Assembly (NCBI RefSeq): GCF_016905005.1
Contig: NZ_JADIKC010000001.1
Coordinates: 558,001-622,000 of the forward strand
Length of the DNA: 64,000 nt
From: Dyella kyungheensis
GTDB lineage: Bacteria > Pseudomonadota > Gammaproteobacteria > Xanthomonadales > Rhodanobacteraceae
Direction: 5' to 3'
Positions within the stretch are counted from its first letter, which is position 1; each line of letters starts with the position of its first letter. This document shows, piece after piece, positions 1 to 7,380 of this stretch. The notes beneath the pieces are model-generated. The model worked only from the letters and a program-made list of their open reading frames with translations. It did not search any database and had not been told where the DNA came from. The translations under genes were made by a program, and so were the position numbers.

Positions 1-310
1 TTTTCATACCCAGCATGAGTGCCAGCGGCTGGGGTGAAAGGATGAGTTGTTCCAGCGATCCGTCTTCGATATCGCTGCGGAACATCGCATCGAGCGCCAG
101 CAACATGGCCAGCAGCATGGTCACCAGCACGGCGCCGCCGGCAATGCGCTGGAGCAGCGCTTCCTCCGGCCCCAGCGCGAACGGGAACAGGGTGATCACG
201 ATCAGCGCATACAGCACGGGCATGACGATGTCGCCGCGGCGACGCCAGGCCAGGGTGAGGTCGCGTCGCAGCACGGCGGCGCAGGCGGAACCGAGCGGCG
301 CGTGATTCAT
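1..310 (-). CDS. ccmB: Haem exporter protein B CcmB (N-terminal part, cut by window edge)
   Basis: Membrane subunit of the CcmAB ABC transporter used in cytochrome c maturation (System I); it works with CcmA at the inner membrane to drive release of haem-loaded CcmE. The visible first ~103 residues begin MNHAPLGSACAAVLRRDLTL and continue with WRRRGDIVMPVLYALIVITL, the typical opening and first membrane helix of CcmB, followed by a second hydrophobic stretch. The ATG overlaps the ccmA stop as ATGA, so the two are translationally coupled. The C-terminal half lies beyond position 1. Identification rests on sequence style plus the neighbouring ccmA and is secure. Confidence 0.9.
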   Translation of the reverse strand, partial: MNHAPLGSACAAVLRRDLTLAWRRRGDIVMPVLYALIVITLFPFALGPEEALLQRIAGGAVLVTMLLAMLLALDAMFRSDIEDGSLEQLILSPQPLALMLGMK

Positions 311-945
311 GCGTGCATGCGCACCCGTTTCGGCTCGCCGTTGAGAAAGCTCACCGCGCCGTGGCTGGTGACCAGCGCGGCGCCGCCGGCCGCGGCGTGC
401 CGGGCGAGCAGGCGATTGACCAGTTCGATGCCGGTGCGATCGAGGTTGGCGTAGGGCTCGTCGAGCAGCCACAAGGTGGCCGGCAACAGCAGCAGGCGCG
501 CCAGCGCGGCGCGTTTTTTCTGGCCGGCGGAGAGCCGTCGCACGGGTTCGTCTTCGTAGCCGGCGAGACCCACGTCGAGCAGCACGCCATCCACCGTGCA
601 GCCGTCGCGCGCGCCGTAAAGGCCGGCGGCCACGGCCAGGTTCTCCCGCGCACTGAGATCGGCCTTGAGGCCCAGGTGATGCCCCAGGAACAGCGTATCG
701 CCCAGGTGCTCGTCGCGCCGCCAGGGCTGGCCCCGCCAATCGAGCGAACCTTCATCGATATGCAGCAAACCGGCGAGGATGCGCAGCAACGTCGTCTTGC
801 CGCTGCCGTTGTCGCCCTCCACCAGCGCCACTTCGCCCTCGAGGAGGCAGAAGTCGAGCGGACCGAACACCGGTTCGTCCTGGCGATAAAACGAGAGCGC
901 CCGGGCCTCCAGCAGGGGCGGGGCGACGGCGGTGGAGGCAGTCAT
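307..945 (-). CDS. ccmA: Cytochrome c biogenesis haem exporter ATP-binding protein CcmA
   Basis: ATPase of the CcmAB transporter for cytochrome c maturation, acting on the cytoplasmic face of the inner membrane. The 212-residue length is usual for CcmA. Visible motifs are Walker A GDNGSGKT (residues 44-51), the signature LSAGQKKR (138-145) with the CcmA-type QKKR ending, and Walker B LWLLDEP (158-164). The gene overlaps ccmB by 4 nt and is the first ccm gene of a leftward operon. The 57 bp separating it from the DUF3293 gene upstream probably contains its start signals, though I see no clear promoter. Confidence 0.93.
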   Translation of the reverse strand: MTASTAVAPPLLEARALSFYRQDEPVFGPLDFCLLEGEVALVEGDNGSGKTTLLRILAGLLHIDEGSLDWRGQPWRRDEHLGDTLFLGHHLGLKADLSARENLAVAAGLYGARDGCTVDGVLLDVGLAGYEDEPVRRLSAGQKKRAALARLLLLPATLWLLDEPYANLDRTGIELVNRLLARHAAAGGAALVTSHGAVSFLNGEPKRVRMHA

Positions 946-1002
946 TCCCCGATTGTCCGCAATGCCCGGCGGACTTGTCCATGCGGCGCTGTGCCGCCCG
1001 TT

Positions 1003-1431
1003 TCAGGCCTGCCCGGCGACGGGGAGCAGGCGCAGCTGCGCCGGTGACGCGCCATCGCCATGCACATAGCCGAATTGATCGAAGCGCTGGGCCAGTGCAT
1101 CGAGGGTTGCCGGGGTAGGGCCAATCACCCAAAGGCTCGGTTCCCGCCATCGTCCATCGGCGGCCACGCCCACGCCCGGCCGGATGGCCACGGTTTCCGG
1201 CAACGCGCGCAACTGGGCAAGCAGCGCCCGCTGGGCCAGCCGGTTGTTTGCGCGCGAGGTGGATTCGGAGCGCGGGTTCCAGGCCGTGACGAAGCCCCAG
1301 GGACATGCCTGCGCCAGGGCGTGAAGCTCCAGCGGCAGCGGTTGATCGATGCGGATCGCGGCATGGCCGCCGCGCGCCAGGCGCACCCGATACGCGGTGG
1401 CCCGGTACGCGGCGAGCAGCGCCTCATCCAT
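1003..1431 (-). CDS. DUF3293 domain-containing protein
   Basis: A 142-residue soluble protein of unknown function. The block FVTAWNPRSESTSRANNRLA (about residues 47-66) matches the core of the DUF3293 family, where a TAWNP segment is followed by an N-x-R helix. The start ATG lies inside the last codons of the kynurenine monooxygenase gene (8 nt overlap), so the two are probably co-transcribed and coupled. No signal peptide or membrane segment is visible. The C-terminal half resembles the end of other family members. No function should be inferred from the NAD-pathway neighbour alone. Confidence 0.8.
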   Translation of the reverse strand: MDEALLAAYRATAYRVRLARGGHAAIRIDQPLPLELHALAQACPWGFVTAWNPRSESTSRANNRLAQRALLAQLRALPETVAIRPGVGVAADGRWREPSLWVIGPTPATLDALAQRFDQFGYVHGDGASPAQLRLLPVAGQA

Positions 1432-2824
1432 GCCGCAGGTCGGGCAGGGGAGGCAAGGTGGCGCGGAGTGCGTCGACGGCTGCGTTCAGGTCGACGGCGT
1501 TGGCGTCGGTCGATCCGCGCAGCAACTGCTCCAGCAGCACGTCCTGCGCGCGGCCGCGCTCGAACGCATAGGCGTAGGGCAGATGCGAAAAGGTGACCAT
1601 GCGATAGCGCGCCATGAAATGCTCGGGCGCCCGTTCGGCCAGCAAGGCGCCCAGCGCGCGCTTGGCCAGGTAGTGCGGATCGGCCACCGAATCGCGCATT
1701 TCCACGTAGTTTTCCAGCGCCATCGCCGCAATGGCGTCGCTGTTCGGCTGGCGGATGCGCTGGAATTCGGCGAATACGTCGGCGGTGTCGTCCGGCGCCG
1801 CGGCCAGCAGCGAGGCCAGCACCACCGTGTCTTCGAAGCCGCAGTTCATGCCCTGGCCGTGGAACGGCACGATGGCGTGTGCCGCGTCGCCGATCAGCAG
1901 CGCGCGTCCCTCCAGATGCCAGCGCTGCAGGTACAGCGTCGACAGCGTGCCGACCGGATGCCCGTCGTAGTCGTTGGCGAAATCGGGAATCAGCGGCAGC
2001 AGGTCGGGGAAGTCTTCCTCGAAGAAGGCGCGTGCATGGCTGGCGTCGCCCAACGTGGCGAAGCTCGGATGCGGCCCCTGCGCCGGCAGGAACAAGGTGA
2101 CGGTGAAGCTGCCCTCGGTGTTGGGCAGCGCAATGCACATGTAGCCGCCGCGCGGCCAGATATGCAGCGCGTGGGGTTCGAGTGCGAACTGGTCGTGTCC
2201 GCCGCTGCGGCTGATCAGTTCGGCAGCGAGTCCGCCCGCGGAAGGGATTTCCAGTTCCTTGTATGCGTGGCCCAGCGATTCGACCCGCTCGCCCAGCGGC
2301 GAGTAGGCGTTCATCGCGGCGCGCAACGACGAACCGGCGCCATCGGCGCCAATCACCACGGGCGCGTCGAGTTCGCGCGACGTGCCGTGTTCGTCGACCA
2401 GATGAATGCGCTGGCGATCGAAATCCGCGCTGGCCAGCGACTGTCCGAAATGGAAGTTCACGCCGGCCGCTTCGGCGGCATCCAGCAGCAACATATTCAG
2501 TGCGCCGCGCGAGACCGACCAGATCACTTCGCTGTCGTCCACGCCATAACGCTGCAGTCCGGAGCGGCCGTCGCGCGTGTGCACCATGCGGCCGCGCATC
2601 ATCACCGCGCGCTGCAGCACGTCGTCGGCGAGGCCGGCCTCGCGCAGCGCCTGCAGTCCGCGTTCGGCCAGCGCGAGATTGATCGAGCGGCCGCCCATGA
2701 AGCCGGCGACGCGCGGGTCAGCGCGTTTTTCGAAGACGTCGACGGCGAAACCGCGTCCCGCCAATTGCTGGGCCAGCAAGGCGCCGACCAGGCCGCCGCC
2801 GATAAGAGTGAGCTGCTTCGCCAT
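1424..2824 (-). CDS. kmo: Kynurenine 3-monooxygenase (FAD-dependent)
   Basis: Hydroxylates L-kynurenine to 3-hydroxykynurenine with NADPH and O2, a step of tryptophan breakdown and, in some bacteria, of NAD synthesis from tryptophan. The 466-residue protein opens with MAKQLTLIGGGLVGALLAQQ, a Rossmann FAD-binding start (GGGLVG at 9-14). It has the second FAD motif DGAGSSLR and the third motif GDAAHAIVPFHGQGMNCGFE, which is highly typical of this enzyme. In-frame codons extend 27 residues upstream, but that stretch is not family-like, so I start at 2824. Other kynurenine genes are not nearby. The C-terminus overlaps the DUF3293 gene. Confidence 0.93.
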   Translation of the reverse strand: MAKQLTLIGGGLVGALLAQQLAGRGFAVDVFEKRADPRVAGFMGGRSINLALAERGLQALREAGLADDVLQRAVMMRGRMVHTRDGRSGLQRYGVDDSEVIWSVSRGALNMLLLDAAEAAGVNFHFGQSLASADFDRQRIHLVDEHGTSRELDAPVVIGADGAGSSLRAAMNAYSPLGERVESLGHAYKELEIPSAGGLAAELISRSGGHDQFALEPHALHIWPRGGYMCIALPNTEGSFTVTLFLPAQGPHPSFATLGDASHARAFFEEDFPDLLPLIPDFANDYDGHPVGTLSTLYLQRWHLEGRALLIGDAAHAIVPFHGQGMNCGFEDTVVLASLLAAAPDDTADVFAEFQRIRQPNSDAIAAMALENYVEMRDSVADPHYLAKRALGALLAERAPEHFMARYRMVTFSHLPYAYAFERGRAQDVLLEQLLRGSTDANAVDLNAAVDALRATLPPLPDLRHG

Positions 2825-2957
2825 GGAGTCCCGCTGTGAGTGGCAACCGCGTGAAACGCCAAGAGTAGCGGGTCGCAACAGGGCAGGCGATGCGCAGTGC
2901 GGCAAGAGACCTTTCGGAGTCGGGTCGCAATCTCGTCTATGCGCTCATCTCCCTCAC

Positions 2958-3080
2958 GTCATTCCGGCGTAGGCCGGAATCCAGTAGACGCGGTCGGGGA
3001 TTTCGCGAGGCCAAATGCACGGTGCCTATCGCGAAAATCCAACGTGCTCGCTACTGGATTCCGGCCTGCGCCGGAATGAC
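2958..3080. repeat. Palindromic repeat pair, family A, copy 1
   Basis: Two inverted arms of about 30 nt (2958-2987 and 3051-3080) match with one mismatch. Each arm is itself a small hairpin with core ATTCCGGC..GCCGGAAT. An inner inverted repeat (TTTCGCGA / TCGCGAAA) lies between them. The same arms recur at 44009-44128 and 55429-55557, so this is a dispersed REP/BIME-like element. It sits between kmo and phaB, downstream of phaB on the minus strand, where it could also stall transcription. Confidence 0.9.
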
Positions 3081-3103
3081 GAGCGAGGGGGCCTTTGGCG
3101 GCC

Positions 3104-3865
3104 TCAGAAACTCATGAAATAACCGCCGTTGACCGGCAGGTTTGCGCCCGTGATGTAACCGGCATCGTCCGCCGTGAGGAAGGTCACCGCACGGGCGATG
3201 TCGTCGGGCGAGCCCAGCCGGCCGACGGGAATGTCGGAGATGATCTGCTCGCGAATGTCCTGCGGCACGGCAGCCACCAACGCCGTATCGCAATAGCCCG
3301 GCGACACGGTATTCACGGTCACGCCCTTGCGCGCCGTCTCGCGTGCCAGCGCCATGCCGAAGCCGTGCACACCGGCCTTGGCGGCGGAATAGTTGGTCTG
3401 GCCGAACTGGCCGGTCTGCCCGTTGACCGAACTCAGGTTCACGATGCGGCCGAAGCCGCGCGCGCTCATGCCTTCGACCACGTTGCGGCACATGTTGAAG
3501 ACGCCGTCCAGGTTCACGCGCATCAGCTCGTGCCACTGCTGCGGCGTCATCTTGCGCAGGCTGGTGTCGCGGGTGATGCCGGCGGCGTTCACCAGGATGT
3601 CCACGCCGCCGTGTTGCTGCTCGACGCGTCCCATCAGCTCGGCGCAGCTGTCGAACTGGCTGACGTCGGCGTGCTCGAATTTCACCGCGCCATCGAGATC
3701 GGCCAGCTCCTGCCGGAAGGCATGCAACCTTTCCTCGCGTCCTGCCAGGTCGACGGCGATGACCTGCCGTCCGGCTTCAGCGAGCTGCCGGCAGATCGCG
3801 GTACCGAGACCGCCGATACCGCCCGTGACGATGGCAACGCGTGGAGTGCGACTTTGCGAATTCAT
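3104..3865 (-). CDS. phaB: Acetoacetyl-CoA reductase PhaB
   Basis: Short-chain dehydrogenase that reduces acetoacetyl-CoA to (R)-3-hydroxybutyryl-CoA with NADPH, supplying monomer for polyhydroxybutyrate granules. The 253-residue protein has the cofactor motif TGGIGGLG (14-21), NAAG (93-96), and the catalytic set Ser146, Tyr159 and Lys163 in SSVNG and QTNYSAAKAG. The segment NGQTGQFGQTNYSAAKAGVH is the PhaB signature, which separates it from FabG; a true fabG is at 45246. It lies downstream of phaR on the same strand with its own candidate operator at 3893-3911. No PHA synthase gene is in the window. Confidence 0.93.
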   Translation of the reverse strand: MNSQSRTPRVAIVTGGIGGLGTAICRQLAEAGRQVIAVDLAGREERLHAFRQELADLDGAVKFEHADVSQFDSCAELMGRVEQQHGGVDILVNAAGITRDTSLRKMTPQQWHELMRVNLDGVFNMCRNVVEGMSARGFGRIVNLSSVNGQTGQFGQTNYSAAKAGVHGFGMALARETARKGVTVNTVSPGYCDTALVAAVPQDIREQIISDIPVGRLGSPDDIARAVTFLTADDAGYITGANLPVNGGYFMSF

Positions 3866-3892
3866 GTGAAGGACTCGTGCACATGCGGCAGG

Positions 3893-3911
3893 GCAGCACG
3901 TGTTGTGCTGC
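3893..3911 (-). promoter_or_regulatory. Candidate PhaR operator upstream of phaB
   Basis: Inverted repeat GCAGCAC-N5-GTGCTGC, 28-46 bp upstream of the phaB ATG. It shares the GCAGCA/TGCTGC half-site with the palindrome upstream of phaR at 4509-4537. PhaR regulators of related proteobacteria are known to bind TGC-rich sites of this kind; binding here is inferred. Confidence 0.6.
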
Positions 3912-3967
3912 AGCGGCGGATGAGACGGAAGCGCTGGCCGGCAGAAGCCGGCCGGTGCGGGTCAGCC

Positions 3968-4456
3968 CTACTTCTTGGGGCCGTTGGAGCCGCCGCGCGG
4001 CGGCTGCCCCTGCGTGGCCGCATCGATCAGGCCGCGCTGCATGTTGCGCCAGGCATCCATGTTGCGCTCGGTCAGATCGTTGAGCATCGACCAGGGTGTC
4101 TGGCCCAGCAGGCTGTTGAGCTGGGTACGGAACTGCTGCTGCTGGTCGAGGAAGACCTGCAGGCTGCGTTCCAGGTAGGGACCCATGAAACCCTGCAGCG
4201 AGTCGCCGTAGAAGCGGATGATCTGGCTGAGCAGCTGGGGAGACAGCATCGGCTGCCCCTTTTCCTCATGCTCAGAGATGATCTGCAACAGGACCGAGCG
4301 GGTGAGATCCTCGCCGCTCTTGGCGTCGCGGACCTCGAAGGTTTCGTTGTCGAGCACCAACTGACGGACTTCCTCCAGCGTGATGTAGCTGGAGATTTCC
4401 GTGTCGTAGAGTCGACGGTTCGGGTACTTCTTAATGGTGCGCATCGTTTGTGCCAT
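3968..4456 (-). CDS. phaR: Polyhydroxyalkanoate synthesis repressor PhaR
   Basis: DNA-binding regulator that senses PHA polymer and represses phasin and PHA genes, itself included. The 162-residue protein begins MAQTMRTIKKYPNRRLYDTE. The block KKYPNRRLYDT is the hallmark of the N-terminal DNA-binding domain (about 5-65). The PHB-accumulation domain follows, with a Gln-rich stretch (VFLDQQQQFRTQLNSLLGQT) common in family members. Starts at 4462 and 4444 are also possible; no strong ribosome site decides. It lies just upstream of phaB, and a near-perfect palindrome at 4509-4537 suggests autoregulation. Confidence 0.93.
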   Translation of the reverse strand: MAQTMRTIKKYPNRRLYDTEISSYITLEEVRQLVLDNETFEVRDAKSGEDLTRSVLLQIISEHEEKGQPMLSPQLLSQIIRFYGDSLQGFMGPYLERSLQVFLDQQQQFRTQLNSLLGQTPWSMLNDLTERNMDAWRNMQRGLIDAATQGQPPRGGSNGPKK

Positions 4457-4508
4457 GCACACAAACTAGCAGAAGGTATTGCGGCGCACCAGTCGCCCAA
4501 GTGGTATT

Positions 4509-4537
4509 AATTGCTGCACTGGCCAGTTGCAGCAATT
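4509..4537 (-). promoter_or_regulatory. Candidate PhaR autoregulatory operator
   Basis: A 29 bp palindrome: perfect 10 bp arms AATTGCTGCA (4509-4518) and TGCAGCAATT (4528-4537) around CTGGCCAGT, which is itself nearly symmetrical. It lies 53-81 bp upstream of the chosen phaR start and contains the same TGCTGC/GCAGCA half-sites as the phaB upstream site. A role as PhaR operator is inferred from the symmetry, the position and the known TGC-rich specificity of the family. Confidence 0.65.
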
Positions 4538-4574
4538 GCTGTTAGATCAATCACCTGCTGGTTGTTGCCGGTTT

Positions 4575-4600
4575 GTGCCGGATTAGGAACGTTCCGGCAC
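4575..4600. terminator. Possible weak terminator hairpin after the efflux operon
   Basis: Arms GTGCCGG (4575-4581) and CCGGCAC (4594-4600) can form a 7 bp stem just downstream of the emrB stop on the minus strand. There is no good T-run, so Rho-independent termination is doubtful. Confidence 0.35.
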
Positions 4601-4606
4601 GGGGAC

Positions 4607-6157
4607 CTAATGCCCGGGGCCTCCCGCGGAGCCAAACGGGGGCTTGGCCAGCCAGATCACCGGGATCAGCACGATGAACAGCACCGCGCAGAGCAGGAAG
4701 ATGTCGTTCACGGCCAGCGTGAGCGCCTCGCGGTTCACCAACTGATTGACGATGCCCAGCGCCTGGGGCTGGCTGTTGCCGGCATGGGTCAGCTGGGAAA
4801 GGATCTGCGTGGCCGGCAGGCTGGCGCTGGTCACGTTCTCGGTCAGCGTAGCGTGATGCAGGATGCCGCGGTGCTCCCACAGCGTCACCGTCACCGCCGT
4901 GGACACGCTCGAGCCCAGCGTGCGGAAGAAGTTGGCCAGGCCGCTGGCGCTGGCAATTTCATTCGCAGGCAGTCCCGCCAGGTAGATCTGGTTGAGCGGG
5001 ATGAAGAAGCAGGGGATGGCGATGCCCATCACGAATCGCGGCAACACCAGCGACGAGAACGATGCCGAGCTGTCGAACGTGGAGAACCAGTACGAGGTGC
5101 CGGCGAACACCACGAAGGCGAACGTCACCACTCCGCGCAATTCCAGCCGGTGCATGTTGCGCCCGAGTATCGGCGAGAGCAGGAAGGCCAGAATGCCCAC
5201 CGGCGCCGTGGCCAGTCCGGCCCAGGTCGCGGTGTAGCCCAGCGTGGTCTGCAGCCACAGCGGGAACACCACGTTGATGCCGAAGAACGCGAACATGCCC
5301 AGCGACAGCGCCACCACGCCCGCGGTGAAGTTGCGTTGCTTGAACAGGCCCAGTTCCACCACCGGGTGCTTGGCGTGCAGTTCCCACACCACCAGGAAGA
5401 CCAGGCACACCAGCGCGACGATGCCCAGCGTGGCGATCATCGGCGAGGAGAACCAGTCGTGGTCGTTGCCGTTGTCGAGCATGAACTGCAGGCAGCCCAC
5501 GCCGGCCACCAGCAGCACCAGGCCGATCACGTCGATGGGCGACTGATAGGTCTTGGTCTCGCGCTTGCGCAGCAGCGACCAGGTGATCACGCCCGCCAGA
5601 ATGCCGACCGGCAGGTTGATGTAGAAAATCCACGGCCAGGAGAAGTTGTCGGTCAGCCAGCCTCCGAGGATGGGGCCGAAGATCGGCGCCACCACCACGG
5701 TCATCGCCCATAGCGCGAGTGCGACACCCTGTTTGGTTTTCGGATAACTCGCCAGCAGCAGGGTGAGCGACAACGCCACCATCGGACCGGAGCCGGCGCC
5801 CTGCATCAGGCGTGCGAACACCAGCATCGGCATTGAGGTGGCGAGGCCGCACATCATGGAAAACACCACGAACAGGGCGACGGACACGACGAAGGTCTTC
5901 ACTTCGCCAAAGCGCCGCGCGATCCAGCCGGTAAGCGGCTGCATGATCGCGCTGGCCAGCGAGTACGAACTGATCGTCCAGGTGCCTTCGCTGGAACTCA
6001 CGCCAAGGCTGCCGGCGATGTGCGGCACGGCGACGTTGACGATGGTCATGTCCAGCACTTCCATGAAAGTGCTGAACGCGACCGCGATGGTCAGCAGGAC
6101 CAGCGCGGTACCGTGCAAAGGCGGTAGCGGCTTGTCTTCGGTGGGATTGGCGGCCAT
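4607..6157 (-). CDS. emrB: DHA2-family drug efflux MFS permease (EmrB type)
   Basis: Inner-membrane proton-drug antiporter with 14 predicted membrane helices, 516 residues, the usual length for EmrB. Helix 1 carries MEVLDMTIVNVAVPHIAGSL, the D1 motif of the DHA2 family. The loop GWIARRFGEVKTF is motif A, and FGPILGGWLTDN is the antiporter motif C. It is the last gene of a marR-nodT-emrA-emrB operon, 11 bp after emrA. With EmrA and the NodT lipoprotein it should form a tripartite pump crossing both membranes. Substrates cannot be read from the sequence; hydrophobic toxins, uncouplers or plant phenolics are typical. Confidence 0.92.
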   Translation of the reverse strand: MAANPTEDKPLPPLHGTALVLLTIAVAFSTFMEVLDMTIVNVAVPHIAGSLGVSSSEGTWTISSYSLASAIMQPLTGWIARRFGEVKTFVVSVALFVVFSMMCGLATSMPMLVFARLMQGAGSGPMVALSLTLLLASYPKTKQGVALALWAMTVVVAPIFGPILGGWLTDNFSWPWIFYINLPVGILAGVITWSLLRKRETKTYQSPIDVIGLVLLVAGVGCLQFMLDNGNDHDWFSSPMIATLGIVALVCLVFLVVWELHAKHPVVELGLFKQRNFTAGVVALSLGMFAFFGINVVFPLWLQTTLGYTATWAGLATAPVGILAFLLSPILGRNMHRLELRGVVTFAFVVFAGTSYWFSTFDSSASFSSLVLPRFVMGIAIPCFFIPLNQIYLAGLPANEIASASGLANFFRTLGSSVSTAVTVTLWEHRGILHHATLTENVTSASLPATQILSQLTHAGNSQPQALGIVNQLVNREALTLAVNDIFLLCAVLFIVLIPVIWLAKPPFGSAGGPGH

Positions 6158-6168
6158 GGGTGTCTAGG

Positions 6169-7380
6169 TCAGTTGGCGTCGCGCTGGCTGAGGTTGGCCT
6201 GGATGATCTTCTCGGCTTCCTCGTCGGCCTTGCTGGCCATCTGGTCGTACACCGTGGTCTGCGCAATCGGCCGGCCGTTGCCCGGCGCGGCGTTCATGGC
6301 GCCCTTGTCATCGGTGATGTCGACGGTGACATCGGCGGAGAGGCCCACGCGCAGCGGATGCTGGTCGAGCTCCTTGTCGTCGAGCGCAATGCGCACCGGC
6401 ACGCGCTGCACCACCTTGATCCAGTTGCCGGTAGCGTTTTGCGCCGGCAGCAGCGAGAACACGCTGCCGGTGCCGGCGCCCAGGCCGATCACCTTGCCGT
6501 GGAATTCGGCGCTGCCGCCGTAGAGGTCGGCTTCGACCTTGGCCGGCTGGCCCACGCGGATGTGGCGCAGCTGGTTTTCCTTGAAGTTCGCATCCACCCA
6601 CAGGTTGTGCAGCGGCACCACGGCCATCAGCTGCTGACCCGGCTGCACGCTGTTGCCCACCTGCACGCTGCGCTGAGCCACATAGCCGGTGACCGGTGCG
6701 TAGATGTTGTTGCGCTGTGCGGCGATCCAGGCCGAACGGTAGTTGGCGCGTGCCTGTTCCACCGCCGGGTTAGTGGCGACCTGCGTGCCTTCGATGGCAG
6801 CGTGCGAGGCTGCGGCCTGAGCTTGCGCTGCGTCGAGCGAAGCCTGTGCCTGGTCGACCGCATCGCGCAGGTGCTGCACCGTTTCCGGCGCTTCGGCCTG
6901 GGCTGCGACCAGCGGTGCGCGACGGGCGAGATCGGCTTGCGCCTTCTTCAGGTCGACACGGGCCTTGGTCACCTGCGCATCGGCGCTGGTGGCGGACTCG
7001 GTCTGCTGGCGCACCTGGCGCACGGCCTGCGCGAGCGCGCTGCTCATCTGCTGCAGGCGCACCTCGGCGTCGGTGTTGTCGAGTTTCACCAGCACTTGGC
7101 CGGCTTCGACGCGCTGCGTGTCGTCGGCAAGAATCGAGGTGACGATGCCTGGCACCTGCGCCGAAATCGCCACCTGGTTGCCACCCACATAGGCGTTGTC
7201 AGTCTTCTCGCGAGTGGAGAACACGAATAGCCACAGCAGCACCCACGCAACGGCAGCGAGCACGAACACGGCCGCGACGATGATCAGCGCGCGACGGCGC
7301 TTGGCGGGATCCTTCGCCGCCATGCCGCTGTCGTTGTCGCCGTTGTTGTTCTTCTTGACGTCGGAATCAGTGGCGCTCAT
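6169..7380 (-). CDS. emrA: Membrane-fusion (HlyD/EmrA) subunit of the efflux pump
   Basis: Periplasmic adaptor of 403 residues linking the EmrB permease to the outer-membrane channel. A short charged cytoplasmic tail is followed by one membrane helix (about 31-53, ALIIVAAVFVLAAVAWVLLW). Next come a biotinyl-lipoyl-like segment (QVPGIVTSILADD), a long Ala/Gln-rich alpha-hairpin coiled coil (about 105-215), the second lipoyl half (APVTGYVAQRSVQVGNSVQP) and a beta-barrel domain. The start overlaps the NodT gene end by 14 nt, showing coupling. Order and overlaps support one operon under the MarR gene. Confidence 0.92.
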   Translation of the reverse strand: MSATDSDVKKNNNGDNDSGMAAKDPAKRRRALIIVAAVFVLAAVAWVLLWLFVFSTREKTDNAYVGGNQVAISAQVPGIVTSILADDTQRVEAGQVLVKLDNTDAEVRLQQMSSALAQAVRQVRQQTESATSADAQVTKARVDLKKAQADLARRAPLVAAQAEAPETVQHLRDAVDQAQASLDAAQAQAAASHAAIEGTQVATNPAVEQARANYRSAWIAAQRNNIYAPVTGYVAQRSVQVGNSVQPGQQLMAVVPLHNLWVDANFKENQLRHIRVGQPAKVEADLYGGSAEFHGKVIGLGAGTGSVFSLLPAQNATGNWIKVVQRVPVRIALDDKELDQHPLRVGLSADVTVDITDDKGAMNAAPGNGRPIAQTTVYDQMASKADEEAEKIIQANLSQRDAN

